In this document: positions 39,451 to 50,717 of the stretch, piece after piece
Position numbering within the stretch: the stretch's first letter is position 1
How the letters are laid out: every line of letters starts with the position of its first letter
From: Anas platyrhynchos
Lineage: Eukaryota > Chordata > Aves > Anseriformes > Anatidae
Reading direction: 5' to 3'
DNA length: 64,000 nt
Assembly: GCF_047663525.1 (NCBI RefSeq)
Contig: NC_092616.1
Span: 1,649,501-1,713,500, forward strand
The notes under the pieces: model-generated
What the model was told of the DNA's origin: nothing
The model's database searches: none
The model's input: only the letters and a program-made list of their open reading frames with translations
Made by a program: the position numbers and the translations under genes

Positions 39451-41486
39451 TTGCCAAATATGTGTCCAAATATGTATCCTAATATGTTATATGGAAGACA
39501 GTAGCAAAAACTCCGAGGAGACTGGCGGTGCTGGGAATCACAGAGGGCTCAGGACTTCCTAGCACTGAGGCAGAGGGGCCAGGCTCGGGCTCACACCACC
39601 TTTTTTTCCTCCTCAGCTCCTGACCCCCAGATGCCTCCACCGCCTCAGGCCAAGCAGCAGCTGCGTGACAGTCACACAACACCGAACAGGGACTGGTAGA
39701 GCAATTTAAATGGCTGGGGTTGGGGCCTACTCATACAGTGTTTCCTTTGGGGAGTGAGGCAGCCCTGGGGCGCCTGAGGGGTTTGGGGGAGGAGGGGGCA
39801 GCGCTGTGCCCTTGGCTAGCAATTGGCCTGTAGGTACATCCTGTCCTGTCCTCTTCTTTAAATTGATTAAGTAACCCACAAGTTCTTTTTGTGGTTGTTT
39901 CTTTACTCCACGATCTGCTAGGAGCCTAGGGAGCTGGTGAGGCTCAAGAGCAAGCCTTAGCAGTGAAAATGGAGGCGAAAAAGTAGTGAGTACCATTACA
40001 ATTCTGTGATTCTGTGAAAGGGTTAACCCACTGCTCTGCAGGGGCTGCAACACCTGTGCACAGATATAGAGCAACCTTTCACAAAGAATTTGAGCCACAG
40101 CAAGCACACACACAACAGCATCCTGCAGAAGCACCCAGCTGCTCTGCAAGCCTTGTAATGTTGTAATGCGGGCATTACAACAAGCACATCTGTGCACTGA
40201 CATATCCCCACGGGATCTGGACTTTCTGGAAAGCTCAGAGCTGGCTTTACCAGATTTCAGCATCTGGCTGAAGGTGCTCATCAGCTAAAGACAGCTTGTT
40301 TATTTATCAACTGACAGGGACGCTTCTCTGAAGCACTTCCACTTCTCGAGATGCTCTGCCCTGCCAAAAGGCCTGTGTTGTCTGCAAGATGGTATTTGGA
40401 GGTTGCGAGTTACTCTGGGTGTAAGCAAGGAATGCCTTTGATGTCGGTTGAGCAGGCCAGCTCTGAAGGAGTTAAGTGTTTGATACTTAAACCCCAGGCT
40501 GCTGCATTTTATTTCTGTCTCCCTCCAGTGGAGGGCTTGTCTCTGGGATCATTTATTGGACACTGGCAGAACGTTTATTCCTTAACATGAGAAAATTTGA
40601 GAGGTAAGGATTAATCTCACACATAAGTCATAGGTTGGCACAAAAACTATTTAGCTAAAATTGTACTCAAATTGCCTTTCTCAGCCTTAGTCCTCAAACT
40701 GGAAAGAAACATGCAGGCAAGAATGCCAGTTTTGAGCAAATATGTAAGAAAACTGTGTGGCTCTGATCACTCTCTTTTTGCAGCAAAAAGCAGGCAGAGG
40801 TACTGCTGGGCTCCCTAGTGCTTTTGGAAAACAGAGGAAATAAAAGATTGTCCTGGGAAATGGAAAGCTTGGTGCCTCAGGGTTATGGGAGAGAATTGCT
40901 CAATCATCTCAGTGAGAAGGGGCCTGCCAGACAAAGAATTAGTGAATATAACCTTTGTAAGGCTTACCAGGAAAACAGTACAAGCAAGCACCTCCAGGGA
41001 TGCAGGAAGGGGAAACTGACTCCAGTCGCACCCTCAGGCTCTCTCTACACCTGCATTAGCTATTAATCCAGAGCAGAAATGAAACCTGTTTGCAGCCTTT
41101 AATAGATTTAACCCCACTACCACCTGCTCCCCATTTGCAGCTGGGGAAATCAGACCCAACAGAGCTTGGCAGAACTTTACGGGGTCTCATTCCTATCTCA
41201 GGTCCGCTTTTAAGCTTAGTTAATCTTTGCACAAGCAATGCAACCACCCTTAGCTGTACGAATTTGCACAGCTATGCCTTAGGGGGTTGGAATCCCTGGA
41301 ATGGGATGCTGCCATGCTAGCCTTGCAACAGCTGTGGCAAGAAGGTGTTGAGCTAGTGCAGCAAAGCCCAACTCTTATTGCAGTTAAGTGCAGAACAGTC
41401 TCACCTGTAAATAGAGAACTGTGTTTCATGGAGGCCCAAATATGGTAGGAAAGCCCCAATCCCACAGCTCCTCCACCATTTCACAG
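39451..41486. other. Non-coding stretch with a CR1-type tail
   Basis: At 39998-40014 the doubled ATTCTGTG octamer matches a plus-strand CR1 end, but I could not recognise a CR1 body before it. A 184-codon minus-strand frame (39727-40281) has no domain. No gene is supported. Confidence 0.45.
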
Positions 41487-41795
41487 TTGTGGGGAGCTGG
41501 GGGTCAGCCTCTTCTTGCAGATGGCTAGTGATAGGTCTAGAGTTGTGCCTCCTCAAGTTGTGCCAGAGGAGGTTTAGGCTGGAAATTATGAGGCATTTCT
41601 TCTCAGAAAGAGTAGTCAGGCATTGGAACGGGTTGCCTAGGGAAATGGTGGCATCACTGTCCCTAGGGGTGTTCGAGGAAAGGTTGGATGTGGTGTTTAC
41701 GAACATGGTTTAGTGGGTGACATTCGTGGTAGGGGGATGGTTGGACCAGATGATCTTGAAAGTCTCTTCCAATCTTTATGATTTTATGATGGCTG
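41487..41795 (+). mobile_element. CR1 3' fragment
   Basis: The blocks GTGATAGGTCTAGAGTTGTG, GGTTTAGGCTGGAAATTATG, GGGTTGCCTAGGGAAATGG and TGGACCAGATGATCTTGAAA occur in CR1 3' order, ending in ATGATTTTATGATGG. This is a diverged plus-strand copy. Confidence 0.82.
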
Positions 41796-43684
41796 CACCC
41801 CTTGGAGCCCTGAGAAAGCAATCACTGCTTTCCGGAGCCTCTCTACGTGCAGTTCTTGCAAGAGGAAGCTGTAAACTCATCAAGTCAGAACCTCAAATCT
41901 CCCCTTCCAAGCATCCCTGAACGGAAGGATGCCCTCTGTATGCAGAGCATCTAGAACTGGGCAGAGCAGGCTCATTCCAGCTGCACTGTTGGCTCTCAGC
42001 TTGGAGGAGCACTGCTCAGGGCAGGTCTTGGGCCAGGCTGTGGGCAGGAAGGCAATTGCCTCTTATGGGTAAATTCTCCCTGGCAAGCCTGCTGTCTGAA
42101 GGATTATTCATGACTGAACAATACAGAGACATTAAGACCCTTTTGCTCCCAAGGGAAACAGAAGGAAAGACTAATTATCAGCCAAATCTACCAAAGCAAA
42201 TACATTAGATTAATGAGCATCCCACTAGCAAACACCTTATCTGAGCAGGTAGATACATGTATATTCCCTGTAATTGAAAAGAAAAGCTATTCAGTAGGTA
42301 AAAGTTCTACTAATCCCAGGAATTTCCTTTATGCAATTAAACTTAGCCCTGCCTGCTTTTCCTTCAACATTTTCCTGGAGAGGCACACTCATGGTCCCTG
42401 GGTATACAAATCTGGAACAAGAGCAAGCTTCATCTTTGGGGGACAAGTTTAGGGGGCTCAGGACTACGGGGGGGGGGGGGGGAGAGGGTGCTGGCAGGGC
42501 ACATTCCCTCCTGGGACTCAGGGTTTCAGCTGCAGGTTCTTATTTTTCTGTTCTGCCTCTTGTATCTATGAATCCAGCTATAAATTCTTATATGTAAGCT
42601 CATTCTCAAAGTAAACTTCAATTTTTTAGTGCTACCTACCTCTACTTAAGCTGATCATTGTACATACCTGTAACTACTACTTCTGGGCTTCCTTCTCAGC
42701 CAAACTGCTAGGGGGTGCATGTTTCTATTTAATGGCTGCAACAGTGGTAAAGGAGATGGATACTAAAGTAGGGACCTCTGCTGTCTGATACAAGCCGCAT
42801 TTAACTTTTCTGCCTTTCTAAAAAAAAAAAAAAATTAAAAAATCCTTTAACCTAAAAAGCAGAGCCAGTATTTATAGTTCACCTGAGAGCATGTGCTTTC
42901 TATTCCCTCTACAGTGAGTCTGCTGCTTGTTCCAAAGGTTACTCTCAGTCCTGGGCAGTGGTTTTGGGGTTCTTAAGTGCTTGAGAGCAATTGCCTGCTT
43001 TTGAAAGGAGCCGAGGATTGTGTGAATGTGACTGAAGTTGCAAGTGTTTAAGCTCCTTAGTGTGTCATACTTCGCTGGTTTACACCTGTAGCCATCATAA
43101 AGACAAAAATGTTGTAGCAATGTACTCAGATTATAGCTGCTCATGTTAATACATAAGAGCAGGTAGACTGCAGGAGAAATAAAAGCAGAATTAAACTGTT
43201 TTCTTTCTCACCTCTGACTGGCAGTGAGATGCTTTGTTATATACTGCACCCATTCCTTTTAGTCAGCTGCTAAGCACTGCAACAAAAATGATGGAAACAC
43301 AAAAAAAGTCTTTACAAACCACTATTAGGATTGATTGCAGATCTAATTATAGGTTCCCTGATTTCTGCATTAAAGTGCTTTGAAGCCCTGGTGAAGGGCA
43401 GAACACATCTGTAGTAAACATGGACCACAGCAGTCTCTTGCCCAACATTTTACAGGCTAAGGAAAGGAGGCAAGGAAAAGATGGGGATCAATTAACTGCA
43501 ACCAGCCATGTGCTACAGAAGGAGGAGACAAGAGGAGTTCAGACAAGTTGTGAGGCTGTACTGTGAGTCCGTGGTATGGCCTAGAGGAGAAACCAGCAGA
43601 ATGGCTTAAGTGGATTGTTCTCTCTGACCACTTGATATCATGTTCTTTCCAATCAGGAACTGTCTTAGAGTGAGATAAAGGTTA
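41796..43684. other. Non-coding stretch, no gene seen
   Basis: Short frames only. A G run of 15 lies at 42468-42482 and an A run near 42820-42834. Confidence 0.55.
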
Positions 43685-43827
43685 TGTTATAAGTTAGACC
43701 ACACAATTTACTGGTCTATAGAAATTATTTTATTAATCAAGTAAGCAGACACGAGCAAAACAGCGCTGGGCGGCTGGGGAGTCTCCGCTCCACCACGGCA
43801 CGCAACTTCCCCTTTCCAGTGTTGCTG

Positions 43828-43835
43828 TTTTATAG
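43828..43835 (-). promoter_or_regulatory. TATA box of the 3' LTR
   Basis: The minus strand reads CTATAAAAC, about 100 bases before AATAAA. Confidence 0.6.
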
Positions 43836-43855
43836 CATTGAAGTTCCGGCTTGTT

Positions 43856-43925
43856 GAGACTTGTTGACTTGTCGAGACCTGTCGACTTGTCGAGACCTGT
43901 CGCCTTGTCGACTTGTCGAGACTTG
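43856..43925 (-). repeat. 18-bp tandem repeat in the LTR promoter
   Basis: On the plus strand, units of GACTTGTCGAGACCTGTC recur about four times, one of them shortened to 8 bases and others with single changes. They lie 20-90 bases upstream of the LTR TATA box, where retroviral enhancer repeats sit. Confidence 0.8.
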
Positions 43926-44192
43926 TTCTGAGGCTGCGCAGTCTGTTGTTGGGGGTCATTATTCTTCCTCCAGTGATCACCTTTGTGCTTGTGTTCAGGT
44001 GGGGGCAAAACAGGATGTCTTGCGGTGGGTGGGTAGTATCTTACAGAATCTTTGTTTTAACAAGGATGTTTACCCAACCCCCCTTCCCCATTTGTCCCCA
44101 TGTTACAATGCCGTGAGTTGTGAAACCTTATCTCCTCAGTAGATTCTTTAAATTCTCAAGGACAATGAACAAACCCCTATTAATTTATCACA

Positions 44193-44213
44193 ATCCCTCC
44201 TTTTTCTTTTTCT
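44193..44213 (-). promoter_or_regulatory. Polypurine tract
   Basis: The plus strand is pyrimidine-rich directly beside the LTR start. The minus strand is a run of A and G ending GGAGGGAT, typical of a retroviral plus-strand primer. Confidence 0.8.
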
Positions 44214-44338
44214 AACATATTTTGTTCATTGAATTTTTGCAATATTTGCTTGCTGAGCATCAAAGTTTCTGTGTCGTCCTCCTCCTGCTCAAGAGATTCA
44301 TACTTAGCACGCACAAGCATAAGATGAGCAGCTTCTAA

Positions 44339-45860
44339 TCAACTTTTCACAATTGCGATTACTCGATTGAATATACACGGTCCAAAAGTCAGTGTTAATA
44401 TAAGTAACAACAAGGGCCCCGCTATGGTTGATAGCAGGGTAGTAAGCCAAGGTGAGTAATTAAACCAGGATTCATACCAATTCTGACGAGCCTCATTTTC
44501 CCTTTTGCATTTTTCTAATTCTTCCCGCAATTTAGTCCTGCACCTGCAGCCCCGAAGGCCATTAAAGTGGCTAAGGTGATGGCCGTAATAGGCTCCCTCT
44601 TTACCAGATGGTATTCAGCCACTGTGTGATGGGTATACATATACTCGTCAGTGTGGTATAGAATCCTTGGTATAATGACCACCTGTACACAAAAATCATG
44701 AGATGTGCTAAACAATTTTAAAGATAGGCAAGGAGTGACTACCAATGATGAACATACCCACCTAGTGTTATTTGCAGGAATTAAACATTTGTGTGTTTGG
44801 TCCATTTTTATTTTTTTTCAGTGGCATGGCACAGATCATTTTTATCTCTTGGAACTGTGCCGATACATCTACCTTTTCCCGTAACTTGAGTCAAAGTTAT
44901 CCCGATTTCCTGACCCCAACTGCACTTGGAAGGATTTGACTCGTTTGAATATTCAGACCTCCCCATATCTCCTATAGCTTCATAATATGGAGGCTTAACA
45001 CTTACACATAGCCAGCACCCTTCAGTTATCTCAGAATTAGTTTGATTTAGTACCTGGAAACTAGCATTTATAACTTTCCACATACTACTCTCGGGTACAA
45101 CCCCTTTCTTTATTCACAATGCTTGGAAGCAGTGTGGGAAAGGATAACTCTGTCGACTTATTAGAAAACACTGTAGTAGGTTGGGCAGTCCCAGGTATCT
45201 TTACAGTCTGGACAACCAAACCTTCCCCTAATAACTCTTTATTAGGCCCGACTACCTTGGAAGTCTCAGGTTTTTCTTTCTTTATTAATATGAGTCCTCC
45301 CCTATCTGTTCCGTGTTTGTAAAATCTGACATTTTTCCTAGTACCCAGCTAGTATCGTCCGAGTTTGTTATATTTATATATAGAACCTTGCAAATTTCCT
45401 TATTTCTGTGGAAGGTTCCTGTATACCCTATACCATGCCTTCGCCACCTGTAACAGGGATCCAATTGTTGGTTACGACCTTGCAGCCCATATCCCACTTG
45501 TAAGAATTTATCCTGACCAGCCCCGAGTGTCCAGTCTGTAGCAATGGTTTCACACCCTCGGTATGCACAATAATACACGTTCAGGCATTTACAGTACCCC
45601 TTTCCCGGGTTAGAACTTGGGCAGAAATAAAATCCCATATATTCCCAGCACTGGGGCCTCGAGATCAGCTGACATAGTGTAGAAGTAAAGCTTGGCCCCC
45701 CCGATGTTATCTGGGTTGCAATAACCTGTTGATCTTCGAATCGACTTAAAGTCCATTTAAAAGGTTGGTGGGGGTGGTGTTGAGTCGCTATGCAGGATGA
45801 AATCACTGTGAGAACCCCCAAATACCGATAGGAATGGCTGAGGCCCATTTCTTTCCCCAC
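44339..45860 (-). pseudogene. env: Gamma-type env, broken, with a deletion in the transmembrane subunit
   Basis: Env mediates retroviral entry; this old copy is inactive. The surface subunit starts at the ATG at 45860 with a signal-peptide-like stretch and is open to 45285. It resumes in the same frame at 45083-44808, where the CWLC motif (about 45006-45017) marks a gamma-type surface subunit. The next piece, in another frame (44805-44515), ends in a hydrophobic Ala/Gly-rich fusion-peptide-like run. The last frame (44530-44339) starts directly in the membrane-proximal region, then has a membrane span and a short tail with Gly-Pro-Cys. The heptad-repeat and disulfide-loop block that normally lies between these last two parts is missing. 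Stops and at least two frame changes are present. Confidence 0.8.
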
Positions 45861-45975
45861 TTATTCACTCCTCTGCCTCACTCGTCAGTTGGGTTGCAGC
45901 CAACTACGAGGTTTTAGTTCTTCTCGGCAGCAGTAGTGTTCTTCAGGGGAGAGCCTCTACCTTAACCCACGGTAC

Positions 45976-46809
45976 CTATCGAGTTTGTCGCAATGTGAGC
46001 TTCAGGTCTTTGTTTCCTGGAGCGATCTCCCACTTCTTGTCACAGATGGGTCCTTTAACACGGCTGGCATGTGCCCATCCTTTCTCCGCAGTCCGGACGA
46101 CTGTTTCTGTAGTAAGCAAAACAACATAGGGGCCTTCCCCATCGTGGTGTTAAAAAAGTCTCTTTCCAAGTCTTAATTAGAACTGAGGGTGATCAAGTGG
46201 CAATTCCAAGTCACAGGGCATACCATATAGCATTTCAAAAGGAGAAATTCCTACATCAGTTCTGGGCTGTGTCCATATGTTTAACAGTGCAAGAGGTAAA
46301 CATTTTACCCAAGAAGCCTTAGTTTCCAGCATAAGTTTTGTTAGTTGTTTCTTAATTTCACCATTCATTTGATCTACCTTTCCAGAAGAGGAGGGGTGCC
46401 AGGGGCTTTGAAAATCCCACTCAATCTCTAAGGCCTGCTTTAATCCTTGCAGTAAAGCTTTACACCCATTCAGTCATGTGATCAATTAGGACAAACAAGT
46501 AACTCAGTAAAGTCTACCTGTATACTTTGGAAAGGTCAAAGCCCTGGCTCCCGTCCCCCTCTAGATAGGTTACGGAAGACCTTTTTATTTACCCTTTGAC
46601 ATATAGTACATCCTCTGCATGTGTGCTTCCCTAAAGTATATATTCCTACACAGACATGCTTTCTTAGAACAACATTACACATTGCTTACACCTCCCAATG
46701 ACTCTTCTGATGTAAAACAGTTAATATTTGCCTCATTACCACTTTATTCAGCATTTCTCTCTGTTAGGAAGCACTGCCAAAAGCACGACAGACACCAGTT
46801 GAGTCAGAT
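45976..46809 (-). pseudogene. pol: Retroviral integrase remnant (3' part of pol)
   Basis: Integrase inserts retroviral DNA into the host genome. From right to left, recognisable parts are the zinc-binding N-terminal domain (LHQKSHW near 46720, CRGCTICQR near 46610) and scattered pieces of the catalytic core. These are followed by the WHPSSSGKVDQMNG block (about 46340-46400) and the LPLALLNIW...SPFEMLYG block (46177-46368). The C-terminal domain (GPYVVLLTT, HASRVK) runs to a stop at about 45976. Several stops and frame changes occur and part of the core is missing. It lies just before env, as expected, and its upstream end abuts an LTR at 46810. Confidence 0.75.
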
Positions 46810-47671
46810 TGTTATAAATGGCTCAGGATTCAAATTAGGATTAAATAAAAAAATAGGATTTATTAGAAGAATATAAAGGAATAGAGGTAAGCAAACAGTG
46901 CTGGGTGCACCGGGAGTCTCCGCTCCACCAGGACGCACACCAGTTACATCAAGCAGCTGATTTTTATGCACCTAGACTAATACATATTCATTACTACTTC
47001 TAAAAAAATAGATTATTATAATTAGCTTCCGGGGTCCAGTTCCTCCTACTGGAGCATGCGCATCAGTCTCCTCTGGGGGTCTCTAGGGGTCTTTCATGCT
47101 GAAGGCTCGTAGTCTTCCTCTCACCCTTTGTACTTACTCGGCACTATTCCAAGTTTATGGAACACTCTCTGTACACTCTCCGCAGGTCTTGTCTCCCAAC
47201 CGTCCTTCAGCTTCTTTTTTCTTCCTCTTAATCTCTTGGCCCCCCCTGGCCAGATACCAAGGATCCACATAGTATCTCATAACAGTCACCAGCAGTCACC
47301 AGTTATTATCAGTTGTTCTGAAACTCCCAAACAGCTTGACGACTCACGAGCAATTAAAACATTCTTTCCCAGCTATTCACAGTCATCTACATAACATCTA
47401 TAGCAGTGTTAAATCAATCTCGAAGAAGACAGAAAAAAACTGTAACTGTTAGAACTAGAAGTCAGGAATAACAAAAGCAAACAGGTTCATAAATTTAAGG
47501 AGTATTTTCTGAAGACTTGATAAATTGACTAGAATGAGGGGGAGACTGGGACACACTGCATCTGTGGTTCAAGAATTAAATTGCCAGTGCAGGGCCCAGG
47601 CAGACAGGATTCCAACAGAATTGTTCTTTATGGACACGAATTTATGGACATGAATTGGAATTGTTAAAACA
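46810..47671 (-). repeat. Second class I LTR, within the pol region
   Basis: On the minus strand it starts TGTTTTAACAATTC and ends TTATAACA, nearly inverted ends like those of its homologue at 56335. The R region around 46890-46960 (AGTGCTGGG, GGGAGTCTCCGCTCCACCA on the plus strand) matches the other class I LTRs, but its U5 differs from both. No target duplication was found. The right boundary could instead be 48085, where plus-strand CCCAACA meets a polypyrimidine stretch. It separates integrase from reverse-transcriptase sequence. Confidence 0.65.
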
Positions 47672-48085
47672 TTCCTCACAAGATCATGCTGCTCCATTTT
47701 ATTGCCCGAATAGCCTAACTTTTATAGTGAACTTTACAGGGGCGGACAGTGCTTCACACAAGATTATTGGTCAAAAGCACTCAGACAAAAAACTAGAAGA
47801 AAACAACCCCACCTGCAAGAAAACAACCCCCCTTGTGATTAGCAGTCACGTAGATCTTGTCCTTGAAGCCAGCTGCTGGTAACAATATTTTTCTGAATTC
47901 TTCAATTGGGCAATGTGGGAATCATTGTCGTGGGAGCTTCTCATAGTTATTCTGGTAGCTTGGTTTGCTCAGCTACAGCAGGCCATGAGATTTTCTAAGG
48001 CCTACTCCTGGTTGCTTAAGGCAAGCTCAGACTGAACAATTGTTCCACGGACTCATGTCCAGGCCCTGTATGCCAATTCCCAACA
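47672..48085 (-). other. Unassigned retroviral-context sequence
   Basis: No coding match. The right end (48081-48095) looks like an LTR start on the minus strand (TGTTGGGA after a purine run), so this may be the 5' part of a longer LTR, or a remnant of another LTR. Confidence 0.35.
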
Positions 48086-48119
48086 TCTCTCCCATCAGGG
48101 AGTATCGTTTTTCCTTAAA

Positions 48120-48300
48120 ATGATCCACATATTTGTAACATTAATACCTCCTTGGGAGGTTGTAATTGCTCCAAAATCTTTTTTTTATAATTTACCCAAA
48201 TAGATAGGTGGCCCTATAAACCCCTGAGGTAAAATTGTCCACCTATATTGTTGCTTCCGCCCCCATGTCTTTCCATTCAGAGGTGAATATACATGTATGT
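48120..48300 (-). pseudogene. pol: Reverse transcriptase fragment
   Basis: On the minus strand a short open piece reads QYRWTILPQGFIGPP, the Leu-Pro-Gln-Gly-Phe block of retroviral reverse transcriptase, which lies just before the catalytic YxDD region. The catalytic part itself and RNase H are absent. The fragment lies directly after the protease end, so most of the polymerase has been deleted. Confidence 0.72.
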
Positions 48301-48349
48301 TTGCTCTCAGGGCCAGAGAGCACTCCATTCATAACACTGTTATTTCAGT

Positions 48350-48620
48350 CTAACAATTTACTAGTTGAATGCCCAATTTAATCATCAAATCCCTTCCCAA
48401 CAAGTTAGTTTCTGCCTTGGATACATACAATAATTGTCCAGTGATCATTTTATCCCCTGGTCTCAGCTTAGTATTCCCCAAAAGTGGCACTGTTATCCCA
48501 GTCCCTTCTACCCCCATCACATTTAGGGTTTCATTAGTTAATTTAATCCTTGATACTTTGCAAGTCAGTAATGACCTAGCTGTTCCCCAGTGTATTGGGT
48601 TTGATGGCAAGGTTCTGGGG
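48350..48620 (-). pseudogene. pro: Retroviral protease C-terminal fragment
   Basis: The minus-strand frame ends with TNLLGRDLMIKLGIQL, the conserved C-terminal block of retroviral aspartic proteases, preceded by a plausible flap region. The active-site Asp-(Thr/Ser)-Gly is not present upstream. The frame instead runs into low-complexity and unrelated sequence (48620-48775), so the N-terminal half is lost. The protease would cut Gag and Gag-Pol. Confidence 0.75.
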
Positions 48621-48865
48621 GTGTGAGGGGTGTGGGGGTGGGAAACTGCAGTGGCAGCCCCTGTGAAAAACAAAAAAAAAACAAAAAAACAGAAACCTCC
48701 CCGTGGCAGATAAGGGACAATTTCATCTGGCCCTGAAGGGGCCCACTGCTGCCCAGAGCCAAGCCATAGCAACACAGTCCATGCCTCTGTTAGAGTACAT
48801 CCATGAAAACAAACAAAGAAACAAAAAAAACCTGTTGCTCAACAGCAGTTGGGAGAGCAAGAATT

Positions 48866-48885
48866 CCCCCCCCCCCCCCCCCCCC
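48866..48885 (+). repeat. C homopolymer of 20 bases
   Basis: Twenty consecutive C inside the retroviral composite, near A-rich stretches at 48668-48690 and 48815-48830. Confidence 0.9.
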
Positions 48886-48949
48886 GCAAAACTTCTAGAC
48901 TGTTACTTAGGTAATTCATCACCTTTCCCTGCCCATTCAATTTCAAACA

Positions 48950-49650
48950 GCTGTTAAATACTACATGTCACACCTTCAGCAACCCTTTTAACACTTCCTT
49001 TATCTTTCTCCAGACCGTACTTTTCTAATACCAGCACCAAAGGCTCAGTCAGGGTCCAACTTAATTCCATACCTTTTCCCTCCAAGATACTGAAACAACA
49101 TATCAATAAATATACCATATTTCATCCCATTTTCCTTCTTTCCACAAAAACAACATTGACTGTAATATGGTGTTATAATTAATAGTTCCATTTAGGGGCC
49201 ACTCCGCTCCATCCTCTAGTTTATAAAGTGGCCACCATTGATTACAATATTTGATAAGAGTTCTTTTACTTTCTGTACCCTCTCACCCCACTATATCCCT
49301 CCAATATGTTAGTATACATCCTAGGGGGCTTTTCCTCGGGATTTCTTTGCTTTGAACTTTTCCTATTGTAATCTACAGTGGTTAATATTCCACTGTTTTC
49401 CTAGAATCTCTTTACTAGTCAATCCCAATCCCTCCAAAATCCACAATATACAGACACACAAGTAAAATCAGACCACTGTAAATTAACTGCCTGTAGACAA
49501 TTACACTGAGGACATTTAAACCTGATGAGCCGATAATATGCCTGGGCAAATTTTGTTCCCTTAGACATACACCTCAATGGCAGTTCTTATATTTTCATAT
49601 TTACATATTAACATATGTATAAAAGAACACTTTAACAAAAATGCCCGGGC
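48950..49650 (-). pseudogene. Degenerate gag-like coding remnant
   Basis: On the minus strand, short open pieces in changing frames include QWWPLYKLEDG, NYNTILQSMLF and KEGKWDE (about 49130-49270). A Cys-rich piece (CPQCNCLQ) lies near 49490-49520. The Trp-rich pieces look like a retroviral matrix region, yet a matrix-type gag frame already lies upstream at 49829-50328. This may be a second element's gag or a continuation I cannot place. Stops are frequent. Confidence 0.4.
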
Positions 49651-49828
49651 TTTTATATATACAATATAAAATGTACAGTTATTATTCCAGTTAGAATTAT
49701 TCCTCAGCAGCTGCAAACATTATGCCAGTTGCCATTAAAGCTTGCTTACCCTCCTCCTGTCTCTTTCTTAAAATCTCGGATGTCCCCGGAATTAATGGGG
49801 ACAGCCACATATTCCTAGTCACTGGTCC

Positions 49829-50328
49829 CTAAGCGCTAGAGTCAGAGTCGCTATCAGAGTCTCCCTGGGGTTGCAGATTTGGAAGCCCGGGAGTCGGAGG
49901 GGCTGCAGGTGGGGGTGGTGGAATATAGGGAGGCAGTGGGGCTGGGATGTCTAATTCCCGGTTTTTCTTGCACCTCCCATCCCCTCCTTTTTCTTTTAGA
50001 GGATATAAATTGGCTCGAGTTTCCGAGCTGATCCACAAATGTGCATATTCACTTTCTTCCAAACTAAAAGGTTCCTTTGAGTTTACATAAATATTTAGGG
50101 CTTGGCAAACCCAATCTTCAAAGGACCCAAATACAGGCCAGTAAAGGTGGTCTCCTCGAATCTGTTTACCACCGCAAACTTCAACACAATAATGCCTCAT
50201 TTTTACTTTATTCCTTCCCCGCCTAAAACGGGAATCCTCCCAATTTTTAATCATTAATCCCGGGGAAACCTAACATCAGATGTTACCCCACCCATGGGAC
50301 CAGAAGGCTTACCCTTCTTCTGTCCCAT
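49829..50328 (-). pseudogene. gag: Gamma-type gag, matrix region, frameshifted
   Basis: The ATG at 50328 gives Met-Gly-Gln, the N-myristoylation start of gamma-type Gag. This frame stops at 50254. A second frame from 50254 to 49829 continues the matrix domain (DHLYWPVFGSFEDWV) and ends in a proline-rich stretch and an Asp/Ser run. The two parts differ by one frameshift near 50254. The proline-rich stretch sits where late-domain motifs occur, but no exact PPxY or PTAP is visible. Capsid and nucleocapsid are not recognisable after the stop. The leader to the primer site is about 370 bases. Confidence 0.75.
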
Positions 50329-50694
50329 CTTCCGGAGCGCGTTCATACACACACGCATGAATCGCTTCCCCCTTTTTGTGGCCCAGTACCTCGCGGGATG
50401 TGGGAACCGCACTACTGAGGGGTCCGCACTCACTTCGTCCGCAATTGGACGTCTCACAACGCTACGCTCCAGGATACCCAACCCCAACCGAACGGATCAC
50501 CGGCCTATACTTACTCACTCCTGAGTCTTCGTTCGGTCTTCATGCACAAAGATTACTAGGGGTTTACCGGCTATATTTGCTTGCTGCCGAATTTAGGGTT
50601 CGTTGGTGAAAGATTTGAATGAAAGTAGTCCTAGCGAAGGCCACTGAAATCAGCGGGGCACTCCCTCCGAAGGTCTTTCAATCAGATTGCCTTC

Positions 50695-50712
50695 ATCCGA
50701 GTCACGGCACCA
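50695..50712 (-). promoter_or_regulatory. Primer binding site, tRNA-His
   Basis: The plus strand here reads ATCCGAGTCACGGCACCA, the 3' end of vertebrate tRNA-His with its CCA, so the minus-strand element carries the complementary primer site. It lies a few bases from the LTR end. Confidence 0.87.
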
Positions 50713-50717
50713 AATTA

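Larger units (their letters stand above)
43685..44192 (-). repeat. 3' LTR of the minus-strand class I element
   Basis: 508 bp. On the minus strand it starts TGTGATAA beside a polypurine tract and ends TTATAACA. A TATA box lies at 43828-43835 and an AATAAA signal at 43728-43733. A tandem repeat (43856-43925) lies just upstream of the TATA box. Confidence 0.82.

Noticed and set aside
39727-40281. 184-codon minus-strand open frame
   Set aside because: No domain; crosses low-complexity proline-coding sequence and a CR1-type tail.
50695-50712. tRNA gene
   Set aside because: Only the last 18 bases of tRNA-His including CCA are present, beside an LTR; it is a retroviral primer site.
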